From contig ABHI01000002.1 of the NCBI GenBank assembly GCA_000171875.1, forward strand, positions 965,780 through 1,029,779: a stretch of DNA of 64,000 nucleotides. The letters are read 5' to 3'. This DNA comes from Flavobacteriales bacterium ALC-1. Its GTDB lineage: Bacteria > Bacteroidota > Bacteroidia > Flavobacteriales > Flavobacteriaceae. The position numbers and the translations under genes are program-made. The notes beneath the pieces were generated by a model, which made no database searches, was not told where the DNA came from, and worked only from the letters and a program-made list of their open reading frames with translations. The stretch's first letter is position 1, and each line of letters begins with the position of its first letter. Positions 17,251-27,323 of this stretch are shown piece by piece.

Positions 17251-18171
17251 ATACAACGTATTACGAATAACATATGGTCTTATTTTATTTAGCGTTTTAA
17301 GTAAAAAAGATGGTGTTTTTAGTAGAGTTTTTTGCTTAAAATTTAGATTTTTAAAGTTGATGGTTTTTAGTGTGTCTTTATAAATCTTTGATTCACCATT
17401 AATTTTAGTGCGTAATGCCAAGCCGTAGCGCTTTATGTCAAGATATTTTTTTAGATAAATATCATCTTTCTCATATTCTCTAAATGAATTGAATAAAATA
17501 TATCGAGCATCGTTATCTTCATATTTACCTAAGCTTCCTTCTATGGATTTGTCGTAAATCATAGTAATTTCAGGATTAAATACAATAGGTTCTTTTAATG
17601 CAATTCTAATCCATAAATCTAAATCTTGACTGCTTAAATATAAAGGGTTAAACATGCCATAATCTATAAATTTCTGTTTTTTTATAGCAGCAGCAGAAGT
17701 CCAAACAACAGTATCATATAAGCTAGTTTTAAAAAAATTATCTAAAACTAATGGTTGCTTATCAATTACATTAAAATTTAATTTAGCAGGTGCGATATGA
17801 TTTTGATTATGTTTAATGAAATAGTTGTTTGCAAAAAGACCAGCATTAGGGTATAAATCAATACTAGCTTTTATACAGGCTAGGTGATTGGGCTTCCATA
17901 CATCATCTGCATCTAAAAAAGCAATGTATTCTGCTGTAGCAAGATTTGCCCCATTGTTTCTAGCTATACTTGCACCTGCGTTATCTTGATGAAATAATTG
18001 AATTTTCTGTGAATTAAATTTTTCTACAACCGAAATACTATTATCCGTTGAGCCATCATTAATAATTACTATTTCATAGTCTTCAAAAGTTTGACTTAGA
18101 GCACTTTTTATACAATCTGAAATATATTCTGCTTTGTTGTATAATGGAATTATGACAGAGAAAAAAGGCAT
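17230..18171 (-). CDS. Glycosyltransferase family 2
   Basis: 313 aa with a GT-A fold: PFFSVIIPLYNKAEYISDCIKSAL, VIINDGSTDNS, GASIARNNGANLA and YIAFLDADDVWKPNHL (the DXD-type metal/nucleotide motif), then LSSQDLDLWIRIAL in the acceptor half. It likely adds a sugar during polysaccharide assembly. Its stop lies inside the 3' end of the ketoisomerase gene. The start is 1 bp from the stop of the upstream Capsule_synth-type gene on the same strand, so these two form a minus-strand unit. Confidence 0.9.
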   Translation of the reverse strand: MPFFSVIIPLYNKAEYISDCIKSALSQTFEDYEIVIINDGSTDNSISVVEKFNSQKIQLFHQDNAGASIARNNGANLATAEYIAFLDADDVWKPNHLACIKASIDLYPNAGLFANNYFIKHNQNHIAPAKLNFNVIDKQPLVLDNFFKTSLYDTVVWTSAAAIKKQKFIDYGMFNPLYLSSQDLDLWIRIALKEPIVFNPEITMIYDKSIEGSLGKYEDNDARYILFNSFREYEKDDIYLKKYLDIKRYGLALRTKINGESKIYKDTLKTINFKNLNFKQKTLLKTPSFLLKTLNKIRPYVIRNTLYLKLFKA

Positions 18172-18172
18172 G

Positions 18173-19477
18173 TTATTGATTTGCTAATATATGATGAGCA
18201 ATAGACTTAGATGATATTAAAGTTTTATCAGTTATTGCTCCTTGAAATAAGGTGCGATTAAATAATACTTTTTTAAATGTATTTATTTTTGCTTTGTCAG
18301 GCTCATAATTCATTGCTTTTTTTAAAATAGCAGCTAATTCTTCTTTACTTTTTAATTTGAGACATATGTGATTGTTATCGTAAAATGAATTGCCCAAAAC
18401 TACAGTGGTTTTATATTTTAAAATAGCTTCAATACCCACTGTAGAATTATTGACTATGACTATTTTTGCAGTTTCTATTACTTGATTTAATGATGTATTA
18501 TTATCAATAGGAATATTATTTTCTTTAATAAAGTCATATAGAGGAGTTCTATATTTACCAATATATAATGGATGTTCTCTCACAATAAGTTGGATGCCCT
18601 CGGGTAGATTAGAATATACATTAGCAACAATCTGTGTATGTGTTTTAAAATTTGGACTATGGTAAATCATATTAACATCTTTAGGCACTTGAAGCACTAA
18701 CAAGGCAAAAGGCTTTTTAAAGTGTTTTATGTTTTTATTTGAAGCATTATAGGCTTTTGATGCATTATAATGTGCTATATCCGTGTATTTTAAGTCAGGT
18801 GGATAAATTGATGTTTTTTCAAATAATTTAGCAAATAAAAAATCCATTCCACGATACAATGGTAAGCGTTTATACTTTTTTGAAATTGTATATGGTTGGG
18901 TTTCTGTATTTACTAATGAGTCAAAAACTTCTGAGTTATATTTTTTTCGAATACTTAAATTAGCATTTACACCCTCATTATCAAAAAAAGTAGTGTTAAA
19001 AGGACCTTGTTCAATATAATAAATTTTTATATTGTTTTTTTTTGCTAATGCAATAGCAATTTCAATGCTAAGCCTTGAGTCTCCAATAGTTAATAAATAA
19101 TCTGGTTGATGTTTTTTAAAACGTGCTTTAAAGATATCTATATAAGCTATAGCTTGAAGCTGCAAAGTTTGTTTAGGGATATTAGAATTTAAAACTTCAT
19201 GAAATTTTATATAGTCCTTATAAGAAATCTCTTTATATACATCAGAAGAATTAATTACTGTTTTGTAGAACCGTTTTTTGCGTTGAACTAAAAACCAAGC
19301 TTTTAGAGGTAGCCAACAACTAAAATTTAAACGAAAAAGCGTGTATAAAAAACCACTGAAGTGAATACTATAGACTTTAAAATTTATGAATGAGTTATGT
19401 TGAATTTGAAGATGCTTTTTAATATCAAGAAAAAATCTCGAAAACTTATCGTAATACCCAATACACATTACAGTCAT
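18173..19477 (-). CDS. Capsule polysaccharide biosynthesis (Capsule_synth-like) protein
   Basis: 434 aa. The C-terminal half (KKPFALLVLQVPKDVNMIYHSPNF..., LPEGIQLIVREHPLYIG, NQVIETAKIVIVNNSTVGIEAILKYKTTVVLG) matches the pattern of Capsule_synth (PF05159) domains found in KpsC/KpsS-type proteins, with the REHP and NNSTVGIEA motifs. KpsC/S are Kdo transferases that build the capsule linker, but many relatives are other glycosyltransferases, so the exact activity is open. It is the first gene of the two-gene minus-strand unit with the GT2 gene and lies 27 bp from the stop of ftsE, which is transcribed the same way. An apparent alternative start is the Met at residue 4. Confidence 0.75.
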   Translation of the reverse strand: MTVMCIGYYDKFSRFFLDIKKHLQIQHNSFINFKVYSIHFSGFLYTLFRLNFSCWLPLKAWFLVQRKKRFYKTVINSSDVYKEISYKDYIKFHEVLNSNIPKQTLQLQAIAYIDIFKARFKKHQPDYLLTIGDSRLSIEIAIALAKKNNIKIYYIEQGPFNTTFFDNEGVNANLSIRKKYNSEVFDSLVNTETQPYTISKKYKRLPLYRGMDFLFAKLFEKTSIYPPDLKYTDIAHYNASKAYNASNKNIKHFKKPFALLVLQVPKDVNMIYHSPNFKTHTQIVANVYSNLPEGIQLIVREHPLYIGKYRTPLYDFIKENNIPIDNNTSLNQVIETAKIVIVNNSTVGIEAILKYKTTVVLGNSFYDNNHICLKLKSKEELAAILKKAMNYEPDKAKINTFKKVLFNRTLFQGAITDKTLISSKSIAHHILANQ

Positions 19478-19504
19478 CCTTTAGTTTTATTATGAAAACT
19501 AATG

Positions 19505-20188
19505 TTAGTTCTTTCTTTGTACCACTTCAAAAACCTTATTCTCATCACACTTCAACGTTTTACTAGGATATTTTAAAAGCAAAGCGTAATCGTGTGTTGC
19601 CATTAAAATAGTGTTGCCATTATTATTGATGTCTTGTAATACTTCCATGACTTCAATACTGGTTTGGGGATCTAAATTACCTGTAGGTTCGTCTGCTAAA
19701 ATAAGTTCAGGGTCATTTAATAATGCACGAGCAATTGCAATTCGTTGTTGCTCACCACCAGAAAGCTCATGAGGATATTTAAATCCTTTTGTTTTCATAG
19801 CCACTTTATCTAAAACCGAATCAATCTGATCTTTAATTCTGTCTTTTTCTTTCCAACCAGTTGCCTTAAGAACAAACTCTAAATTGCCAATAATAGTACG
19901 ATCTGGTAATAGTTTAAAGTCTTGAAAAACAATACCTAATTTTCGTCTTAAAAAAGGAATATCACTCTCTTTCATGGTTCGTAGATTGAAATCCACAACA
20001 GTACCTTCTCCTTCGTTCAATTCTAAGTCGCCATAAAGCGTTTTCATAAAACTACTTTTTCCGCTTCCTGTTTTTCCAATAAGATATACAAAATCGCCTT
20101 TTTGCATTTCTACATTTACATTAGAAAGTACCATACTTTCTCCTTGGTATATTGTAGCATCTTTTAGCTGTAGAACGGTTTCGGACAT
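19505..20188 (-). CDS. ftsE: Cell-division ABC ATPase FtsE
   Basis: 227 aa. ABC ATPase with Walker A GKTGSGKSSFMKTL, Q-loop GIVFQDFKLLPDRT, signature LSGGEQQRIAIARAL, Walker B LILADEPTGNLDP and H-loop MATHDY. The VFQDFKLLPD and ADEPTGNLDP wording is typical of FtsE rather than of lipoprotein exporters. FtsE pairs with FtsX at the inner membrane and activates septal peptidoglycan hydrolases through an extracytoplasmic partner. No ftsX lies next to it here, which is common in this phylum. A TACATTTA sequence upstream may be its -7 box. Confidence 0.9.
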   Translation of the reverse strand: MSETVLQLKDATIYQGESMVLSNVNVEMQKGDFVYLIGKTGSGKSSFMKTLYGDLELNEGEGTVVDFNLRTMKESDIPFLRRKLGIVFQDFKLLPDRTIIGNLEFVLKATGWKEKDRIKDQIDSVLDKVAMKTKGFKYPHELSGGEQQRIAIARALLNDPELILADEPTGNLDPQTSIEVMEVLQDINNNGNTILMATHDYALLLKYPSKTLKCDENKVFEVVQRKN

Positions 20189-20467
20189 ATTTTTTAACTT
20201 GTAATTTAGATATGGTAAATGTATCGCTTAAAAATTCAAATTCAAAATTCAGAATATATAATGGCATAGTAATTGAAATATTGCATTCATGACGTATTTA
20301 ATTAGTTTTTTAATCAAAAAAAGAGAAAGCGTTTCTTTGGCCACCTTTTAGGTTGGCTATTTTAACATTTAATAAGTCGGTTTATAATTATACAGAATTT
20401 CTATCGTTATAGGTTTTGTATTGAATTATATTTGATTCATCAATAAAATAATCAAAAAACGAAGCTA

Positions 20468-23400
20468 ATGCTATTTTTAAAAAGACAAGTCCTCATCATT
20501 TTTCTTTTAGTTTCATCACATGCTATTGCACAAAAATCTGCAATATATACTAGTGATTTACAAGATTATCAGAAAGCATTAACCTTATACAACAATAAGC
20601 AATATAAAGCTGCACAGTCTTTATTTGACGATATTAAGTACAACACTAGTGATGTTACTATAAAGTCTGATTGTGCCTATTATATTGCTAATTGTGCTGT
20701 GCGATTAAATCAGAATAATGCAGATGATTTAATTGCGGAATTTGTAGAGGAATATCCAACAAGCACAAAACGAAATACAGCATTTTTAGATGTGGCTGAC
20801 TATTATTTTGAAAATTCGAAATATGCCTACGCTCGTAAATGGTATGATAAGGTGGAAGAACGCAGTATAGCACGCTCAGAACGCGATAGGTTTAATTTTA
20901 ATTACGGTTATAGTTTCTATGCTACAGGAAGTAAAAATCAAGCTACTAAGTATTTAAACCGTGTCGTGAATTCTCAAGAATACGGATCTCAAGCTAAATA
21001 TTATATTGGTTATATGGCTTATGAAGGTGATGATTATGATACAGCCAATGAATATTTTGACCAAGTTAGTGATAATGAAAAGTATAAGGAGAAACTGTCT
21101 TATTACCAAGCGGATTTAAATTTCAAATTAGGAAAATTTGAAAAAGCTATTGAACTAGCAGAAGAGCAATTACCTAAGAGTAGAGGAGAAGAAGAATCCG
21201 AGCTTTCTAAGATTATAGGGGAAAGCTATTTCAATCTACAGAAATATGCTGAAGCTATACCATATTTAAAAGCTTATAAAGGTAAACGTGGCAAGTGGAA
21301 CAACACCGATTATTACCAATTGGGTTATGCGTATTACAAACAAAATGATTTTGAAGCTGCTATTTCAGAGTTCAATAAAATTATTGATGGTAATAACTCT
21401 GTAGCTCAAAATGCTTACTATCATTTAGGAGAAAGCTATATCAACTTAGACAAAAAGCAAGAAGCTCTAAATGCCTTTAGAAATGCATCTCAAATGGATT
21501 ATGAAGCACAAATACAAGAAGATGCTTGGTTAAACTATGCTAAGATTAGTTATGAAATTGGGAATCCATATCAATCAGTTCCTCAAGTGCTAGCAGGCTA
21601 TTTAGATAAATATCCAGAAACCAGTTATAAAGAAGAAATTGAAACTTTACTAATTGATTCTTACATCACTTCAAAAAACTATAAGGAAGCCATAGAATTG
21701 TTGAAAGGAAAAAATAGTTTTGAAAATAAAGTAGCCTACCAAAAAGTAGCATTCTTTAGAGGTATTGAATTATATAACGAAACAAAATATAGAGAAGCTC
21801 TAGATTTATTTAATAGTTCATTAAAAGAACCAAGAGAGCCAATATTTGTGGCGAAAGCTACTTTTTGGAAAGCCGAAACTGAGTATAACTTAAGTAATTA
21901 TAATGATGCTTTAATTGGGTTTAAACAGTTTAATGGTTTGGCTGAATCTTCAGATTTGCCAGAGAGAGATAACTTAGATTATAACTTGGGATATACTTAT
22001 TTTAAGTTGAAGGATTATTCTAACGCTTCAAAATACTTTCAAAAATTTATAGATAAAAATTCTAGTGACAGGTTGCGTAGAAATGATGCCTATTTAAGAG
22101 TTGCTGATGGTCATTTTGTATCTAGTAAATATCAAAGTGCAATCAGTGCTTACGATAAAGCAATTCAAATCAATGAAATTGAAACGGATTATGCATCGTT
22201 TCAAGTGGCTATGAGCCATGGTTATTTAGGTAAGAGTTCTACTAAAACTTCAGAGTTAAAAACATTTATAGAGGGTTATCCTAAATCTGCATTAAGAGAT
22301 GATGCGATGTATGAGTTGGCAAATTCTTATGTAAAATCTAATGACACAGATAAGGCAATGCAGATGTATGATCGATTAAATTCGGAATACAGACGTAGTG
22401 CCTTTACTTCTAAGGCATTGTTGCGTCAAGGACTAGTATATTATAATAGCAATGAAAACGAACGTGCATTAAGTAAATTTAAAAAAGTGGCTAAGGATTT
22501 TCCGGCTTCTGGTGAAGCAGTTCAAGCAGTTTCAACAGCACGTTTAATCTATATTGATTTAGGGCGTGTAGATGAATACGCACGTTGGGTAAAATCTTTG
22601 GATTATGTTGAGGTGACTGATGTGGAGTTGGATAATACGATGTATTTAGCAGCTGAGAAACCATATTTAGATAATGATACTGATAAGGCGATACGTCAGT
22701 TTAATAAATATTTAAACCAATTTCCAAATGGAATTCACGCGCTTAAATCACATTTCTATTTGGCGCAGATGTATTACAAAAAGGACTTGTTTGATAATGC
22801 GCAACCACATTACAAGTATGTTGTTGATGCTTCAAAAAGTGAATATACTGAGCAGGCTACAGTTAGGTTATGTGAAATATATTTAACCAATTCTAACTGG
22901 TCTAGAGCAATTCCTGTTTTAAAACGTTTAGAAAGCGAAGCTGATTATCCCCAGAATGTTTTATATGCACAATCTAATTTAATGAATGCCTATTATCAAA
23001 CTCAAGACTATAATGAGGCAGAAGCGTATGCTGAGAAAGTTTTAAGTACTTCAAAATTAGATAAGAAAATAAAAAGTGACGCTAAAATTATTATAGCACG
23101 TTCTGCAATTAAAACAGGTAATGAAGATAAAGCAAAAGATGCGTATGCAGATGTGGAGAAAATTGCAACAGGTAGCGTTGCTGCCGAAGCATTATTCTAC
23201 AATGGGTATTTTAAAAATAAAGAAGGAAGGTATAAAGCGTCTAATACAACAATTCAAAAACTTGCTAAAGATTATAGTAGCTATAAGTACTACAGTGCAA
23301 AAGGTTTAGTGGTTATGGCTAAGAATTTTTATGCTTTGGGAGATGCGTTTCAGGCGACTTATATTTTAGAAAGTGTGATTTCTAATTTCCCAGATTTTGA

Positions 23401-23491
23401 CGATGTTGTGCAAGAAGCAAGACAAGAGCTCAATAAAATAAAAGCTGAAGAAGCAAAAACAAATTCATCAATCGAAACAGACGACAACTAA
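20468..23491 (+). CDS. Large secreted tetratricopeptide-repeat protein
   Basis: 1007 aa. An N-terminal signal peptide (MLFLKRQVLIIFLLVSSHAIAQ, cleavage after about residue 21) is followed by TPR/Sel1-like helical repeats over nearly the whole length, with recurrent patterns such as AxxxFxxxI and YYLGESYINLDKKQEALNAFRNA, FNLNYGYSFYATG, YQLGYAYYKQNDFEAAISEF and YYNSNENERALSKFKKVAKDFP. A predicted periplasmic scaffold. The gene is followed after 61 bp by an outer-membrane beta-barrel protein on the same strand. This pairing is familiar in flavobacteria and suggests the TPR protein works with that barrel, but the process is unknown to me. Confidence 0.85.
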   Translation: MLFLKRQVLIIFLLVSSHAIAQKSAIYTSDLQDYQKALTLYNNKQYKAAQSLFDDIKYNTSDVTIKSDCAYYIANCAVRLNQNNADDLIAEFVEEYPTSTKRNTAFLDVADYYFENSKYAYARKWYDKVEERSIARSERDRFNFNYGYSFYATGSKNQATKYLNRVVNSQEYGSQAKYYIGYMAYEGDDYDTANEYFDQVSDNEKYKEKLSYYQADLNFKLGKFEKAIELAEEQLPKSRGEEESELSKIIGESYFNLQKYAEAIPYLKAYKGKRGKWNNTDYYQLGYAYYKQNDFEAAISEFNKIIDGNNSVAQNAYYHLGESYINLDKKQEALNAFRNASQMDYEAQIQEDAWLNYAKISYEIGNPYQSVPQVLAGYLDKYPETSYKEEIETLLIDSYITSKNYKEAIELLKGKNSFENKVAYQKVAFFRGIELYNETKYREALDLFNSSLKEPREPIFVAKATFWKAETEYNLSNYNDALIGFKQFNGLAESSDLPERDNLDYNLGYTYFKLKDYSNASKYFQKFIDKNSSDRLRRNDAYLRVADGHFVSSKYQSAISAYDKAIQINEIETDYASFQVAMSHGYLGKSSTKTSELKTFIEGYPKSALRDDAMYELANSYVKSNDTDKAMQMYDRLNSEYRRSAFTSKALLRQGLVYYNSNENERALSKFKKVAKDFPASGEAVQAVSTARLIYIDLGRVDEYARWVKSLDYVEVTDVELDNTMYLAAEKPYLDNDTDKAIRQFNKYLNQFPNGIHALKSHFYLAQMYYKKDLFDNAQPHYKYVVDASKSEYTEQATVRLCEIYLTNSNWSRAIPVLKRLESEADYPQNVLYAQSNLMNAYYQTQDYNEAEAYAEKVLSTSKLDKKIKSDAKIIIARSAIKTGNEDKAKDAYADVEKIATGSVAAEALFYNGYFKNKEGRYKASNTTIQKLAKDYSSYKYYSAKGLVVMAKNFYALGDAFQATYILESVISNFPDFDDVVQEARQELNKIKAEEAKTNSSIETDDN

Positions 23492-23552
23492 AATCCCTTT
23501 TTAAAAAAGGAATCTCATCAATCGTCAAATATTTTTAATCAAAATATTAAAT

Positions 23553-25280
23553 ATGAAAATCAAGTTTTTAATTATTATAATCACCATATCAAGTAGTCTA
23601 ACTTTTGCATTCGCTCAAGAACGCACAAAAGATACTATAGATGACCAAGTCGTAAATGTTGTAAAACCCTATAAGCCTACAATTTCGGATGCCTTTAAAA
23701 TTAAAGATACTCCACAATTGAACGACTCTAGTACAGTAAAGAAAAAAGAAGTGAAATACAATATCTTCTCAATTCCTGTAGCGTCGACCTTTACACCTGC
23801 TAAAGGAAAAGCAGCAAAAGTAGATAAAGCTAAATACGTAAAACTTTACGATAATTATGCTTCATTAGGTGTTGGTACATACACATCTATTTTAGGTGAA
23901 ATTTACTTAAATCACGAGTTAAGTACTGGTGAAAATGTTGGTGGTTATTTTAGTCATCATTCTTCGGCTGGAGGTATAGAGGACATAGTTTTAGATGATA
24001 ATTTCAGCAAAACACATTTAAATATCCATTATTCACAAAAGCTTAGAGATTTTTCATGGAAGATAGATACAGGTTTCGATTTACAAACCTATAATTGGTA
24101 TGGACTTCCTCAAGGTATTTACACGGAAAATCAAATTAATATGATAGATCCGAACCATTCATTTAATAGTTTTTATCTCGGTGGAAAATTAAAGTTTGAT
24201 GACGCACTTATTAAAGATGGAAGTGTGCGTTTTAGACGTTTTGGTGATAATCAAGATTCTGGTGAAAATCGTTTTATTGCAAAAGCTAGTTTCGATGTGC
24301 CAGTAAGAGGGGAAACTATTAACACTGAATTCTCTATCGACTACATAGGCGGAAGTTTTGATCGTAATTATGGTATAGATGAGGAACTAAAATATGGTAA
24401 CGTTACCTTTGGTTTAGCGCCATCATACCAGATGATTGAAGATGATTTAACTATAGATTTGGGTGTTAAATTTGTATTTCTTAATGATACAGAATTCAGT
24501 AATAATAAGTTCTTTATTTATCCTAATATAGAAGCGTCATATCGTTTAGTTGATGAAATATTGATAGCTTATGGAGGTATAAAAGGAGATTTAATTCAGA
24601 ATTCGTATTACGATTTTGCTAGTGAAAATCCATTTGTTTCACCTACTCTAATTGTGTCGCCTACCGATAGACAGTTTAGAAGTTTCTTAGGATTAAAAGG
24701 AAAATTGTCTAATAATGTAAGTTATAATATTAAAGGAAATTATTATTCTGAAAAGGGTAAGGCTTTATATAGAGCGAATAACACTCTAGAAGCACCAGAA
24801 GAAGAATACCAGTATGGTAACTCTTTTGGAATTGTTTACGATGATGTGAATACATTTTCAGTTGCAGGTGAATTAAATATTGATGTTAATAGAAATTTTA
24901 CTCTAGGTATTAAAGGTGAATATTTTAACTATAATGTAGATCAACAATCTGAAGCATGGAACTTACCAGATGTTACAGGATCAGTATTTTTGGATTATCA
25001 AATTTCTGAAAAATGGTATACTGGTGGAAGTATTTATTATGTTGGCGAGCGAAAGGATAGAACTCTTTTAGAAGGTCCGTTAATAGATACTGCACCAATA
25101 ACGGTTACTTTAGATAGCTATTTTGATGCTAATGCACATCTGGGGTATAAAATCAATGACCAGCTTTCTGTTTTTGGTAAAGTAAATAACATTGCAAATC
25201 AAGATTATAATAAGTGGACTAGTTTCCCTGTACAAGGTATTCAATTCTTGTTAGGTGCTACCTATCAGTTTGATTTTTAA
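23553..25280 (+). CDS. Outer-membrane beta-barrel protein (TonB-receptor-like)
   Basis: 575 aa with a signal peptide (cleavage after FAFAQ, about residue 22). A proline-rich conserved segment VVNVVKPYKPTISDAFKIKDTP follows, and then a long run of alternating aromatic/polar beta-strands ending in the outer-membrane C-terminal signature ...QGIQFLLGATYQFDF. Late strands (YKINDQLSVFGKVNNIANQDYNKWTSFPVQGIQ) look like the end of a TonB-dependent receptor, but no plug domain or TonB box is evident, so it may be a plugless barrel. It probably forms a unit with the upstream TPR protein. Confidence 0.82.
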   Translation: MKIKFLIIIITISSSLTFAFAQERTKDTIDDQVVNVVKPYKPTISDAFKIKDTPQLNDSSTVKKKEVKYNIFSIPVASTFTPAKGKAAKVDKAKYVKLYDNYASLGVGTYTSILGEIYLNHELSTGENVGGYFSHHSSAGGIEDIVLDDNFSKTHLNIHYSQKLRDFSWKIDTGFDLQTYNWYGLPQGIYTENQINMIDPNHSFNSFYLGGKLKFDDALIKDGSVRFRRFGDNQDSGENRFIAKASFDVPVRGETINTEFSIDYIGGSFDRNYGIDEELKYGNVTFGLAPSYQMIEDDLTIDLGVKFVFLNDTEFSNNKFFIYPNIEASYRLVDEILIAYGGIKGDLIQNSYYDFASENPFVSPTLIVSPTDRQFRSFLGLKGKLSNNVSYNIKGNYYSEKGKALYRANNTLEAPEEEYQYGNSFGIVYDDVNTFSVAGELNIDVNRNFTLGIKGEYFNYNVDQQSEAWNLPDVTGSVFLDYQISEKWYTGGSIYYVGERKDRTLLEGPLIDTAPITVTLDSYFDANAHLGYKINDQLSVFGKVNNIANQDYNKWTSFPVQGIQFLLGATYQFDF

Positions 25281-25307
25281 TATATTTAGTCAAGAAAATC
25301 ACTTTAT

Positions 25308-26018
25308 ATGATAAAGCGAATAATCTGTAGTTTTTTATTTTCTGTTATTTTTTTTCAGATGTATGCACAATATAGCTGGACGGAAGCAGAGGTTTATATG
25401 AAAAATGGAGAGGTTTTAAAAGGATATGCTTCTTTGCCAATGGAAAATGCAAATGTCAATGCAATGAATCCTTTTGGGAAATCTAAGGAACGCGTAAAAT
25501 ACCGACCAGATAAAAAATCTAAAAAGATAAAATACGATGCTCATTTAGTTGATAGTATTCTTTTTACTGTTACTTACAAAGAGAAAATAAATAAAGACTG
25601 GATTGAGAAAACCAGAATTGCGAAGTATATACCTGTTTATCTTGATAAGAAAAAAAAGAAGCAAGGCTTTGCAGAGTTAATTGTAGATGGTAAAGTCAAA
25701 TTAGTAGGTCGAACAGTTATGTATACAAGTACTACTACAGTCCATCATGGAACAACAGTAAGTGCTGGAGGTGAATTAATTACTTTTCCTCCTATTTATA
25801 ATCATCATTCAGGAACCCATAATAATCTATTAGTGGTAAGAGAAGGGCATAAAGCTATTAAAATTAATCATGTTAGTCTTTTTAAAGCATTTAAGAAGAG
25901 GGCATCAGAATTTTTTAGTGATTGTCAATCACTCGTATCTAAAATTGAAAATAAAGAATTCAAGAAAGAAGATTTAATTGCCATAGTTGAATATTACAAT
26001 TCTAACTGTGCCAAATAA
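25308..26018 (+). CDS. Secreted protein of unknown function
   Basis: 236 aa with a signal peptide (MIKRIICSFLFSVIFFQMYAQ). The mature part is basic and beta-rich (EAEVYMKNGEVLKGYASLP..., KVKLVGRTVMYTSTTTVHHG), with a His-rich stretch (NHHSGTHNN) and two late cysteines (SDCQSL, SNCAK). The opening MKNGEVLKGYASLP resembles the start of other flavobacterial secreted proteins with a small beta-barrel. No family can be named. Starts 27 bp after the barrel gene on the same strand, and its 3' end overlaps the convergent methyltransferase gene by 25 bp. Confidence 0.65.
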   Translation: MIKRIICSFLFSVIFFQMYAQYSWTEAEVYMKNGEVLKGYASLPMENANVNAMNPFGKSKERVKYRPDKKSKKIKYDAHLVDSILFTVTYKEKINKDWIEKTRIAKYIPVYLDKKKKKQGFAELIVDGKVKLVGRTVMYTSTTTVHHGTTVSAGGELITFPPIYNHHSGTHNNLLVVREGHKAIKINHVSLFKAFKKRASEFFSDCQSLVSKIENKEFKKEDLIAIVEYYNSNCAK

Positions 26019-26710
26019 TCAAAATGTTCACCATCCATAATCTTTTTGCACTGTAACCCAACAGTTAAACAAGCTGTTTTCAAAGTGTCAAAATCAAGGT
26101 AAAGCCATTTCATTGGTGCTTCTTGTTTGCCTTTATAACTGAGATAATAATCGAGTTCACCAGGATAACCATTGTTTAAATCTAACCAAGTACCTCCATC
26201 TTCATCTTCATACATATATGAGATATCAGAGGAATCAATTAAGATTTGTCCATCAGGATTTAATAATAATTTTAAATGATTCAGGTATTTAGAAACCTGA
26301 GATAATTCTTGAAAAATCCCAGTACCATTCATCAATAATAAGATAGTGTCAAAAGTTTCTGTTTCCTTTAAAACGGGTTTTAATTCAGCATTAGTAACAC
26401 CACGTTTTTTAGCAACTTCAATAGCTCCTTTAGAATTGTCTATAGCTTTAACTTCTATGCCTTTGTCTTGTAACCAAAGTGAGTGACTTCCTGCACCACA
26501 TCCAACATCTAATACTTTTCCTTTTGCTAATTGAAGCGCTTTTTGTTCGAGTTGAGGCATTTCAGAGTAATCACGAAAGAGATAGGGAAGTGGTAGTCTA
26601 TCTTCATCAGAAATATTAGTCCATGTGATAATATCTTCAGCGGCCATTGAACCTGTCGAAATACCAGATTGGTAATCTAATAATGCTTTTCCGAAAATAT
26701 CTTTATTCAT
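25994..26710 (-). CDS. Class I SAM-dependent methyltransferase
   Basis: 238 aa with motif I GKVLDVGCGAGSHSLWLQ (about residues 64-80), an acidic residue ending strand 2 (VKAIDNSKGAIEVAKKRG), and a downstream FDTILLLMNGTGIFQEL segment. This places it among small-molecule methyltransferases of the Methyltransf_11/25 type; the substrate is unknown. It is divergent from the Cys-cluster protein gene at 26781, with a 70-bp promoter region between, and convergent with an unknown secreted protein gene. Confidence 0.85.
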   Translation of the reverse strand: MNKDIFGKALLDYQSGISTGSMAAEDIITWTNISDEDRLPLPYLFRDYSEMPQLEQKALQLAKGKVLDVGCGAGSHSLWLQDKGIEVKAIDNSKGAIEVAKKRGVTNAELKPVLKETETFDTILLLMNGTGIFQELSQVSKYLNHLKLLLNPDGQILIDSSDISYMYEDEDGGTWLDLNNGYPGELDYYLSYKGKQEAPMKWLYLDFDTLKTACLTVGLQCKKIMDGEHFDYLAQLEL

Positions 26711-26780
26711 TGTATTGCGTCAATTCGAGTGATTTTGATTTTATCGAAATTGTATCGAGAACTTTAATTAAATTTGTTTC

Positions 26781-27275
26781 ATGCAAGACCAAATCAATAA
26801 TCTGCCTAAGCTCGCCAAAGATAAGCATAAGGAAAACAAAACCTTTTTTACTAAGCTTAAAAAAAAGGCTCCAAAACAATTAGATTACATAATGCAAGAA
26901 TTACATGAGGAAGAATTTGAACGTACCGATTGTTTAGACTGTGCTAATTGTTGTAAAACAACAGGTCCTTTGTTTACCGATAAGGATATTCAGCGCATTG
27001 CCAAATCATTTAAAATGAAAGAACAACAATTTATAGAAAACTATTTACGCTTAGATGAAGAAAACGATTATGTATTACAATCGGTGCCTTGTACGTTTTT
27101 AAGCGCAGATAACTATTGTTCAATTTACGATGTGCGACCAAAAGCGTGTAGAGAATTTCCACATACAGATAGAAAGAAGTTTCAGCAGATATCTAACTTA
27201 ACATTAAAAAATGTAGCCATTTGCCCTGCAGCATATAATATTGTTGAAGCTATGAAAAAACGAATTCAGTTATAA
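26781..27275 (+). CDS. YkgJ-type cysteine-cluster protein
   Basis: 164 aa. The cysteine pattern DCLDCANCCKTTGPLFT, VPCTFLSADNYCSIYDVRPKACREFPHT and ICPAAYN fits the UPF0153/YkgJ family, which is thought to bind a zinc or Fe-S cluster. The biochemical role is not established. The N-terminal part is a basic helical segment. The start is ATG at 26781. A TAAATTTG -7 match ends only 4 bp before it, so the message may be nearly leaderless. Confidence 0.85.
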   Translation: MQDQINNLPKLAKDKHKENKTFFTKLKKKAPKQLDYIMQELHEEEFERTDCLDCANCCKTTGPLFTDKDIQRIAKSFKMKEQQFIENYLRLDEENDYVLQSVPCTFLSADNYCSIYDVRPKACREFPHTDRKKFQQISNLTLKNVAICPAAYNIVEAMKKRIQL

Positions 27276-27323
27276 TATCTTGCTTCGGAATAATTTTTGA
27301 TGACATCTTGAATAAAAACAAAT

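Noticed and set aside
5246..19477. Whether the polysaccharide locus is a recent transfer
   Set aside because: Base composition and codon use look like the neighbouring genes, and no integrase, tRNA target or IS was seen at its borders.
23492..23515. CCCTTTTTAAAAAAGG near-palindrome after the TPR gene
   Set aside because: Short AT-rich stem without a T-tract; no support for a terminator, and the next gene is likely co-transcribed.
26647..26883. Plus-strand frame of 78 aa across the methyltransferase/Cys-cluster gap
   Set aside because: Overlaps two better-supported genes in other frames and has no family resemblance.
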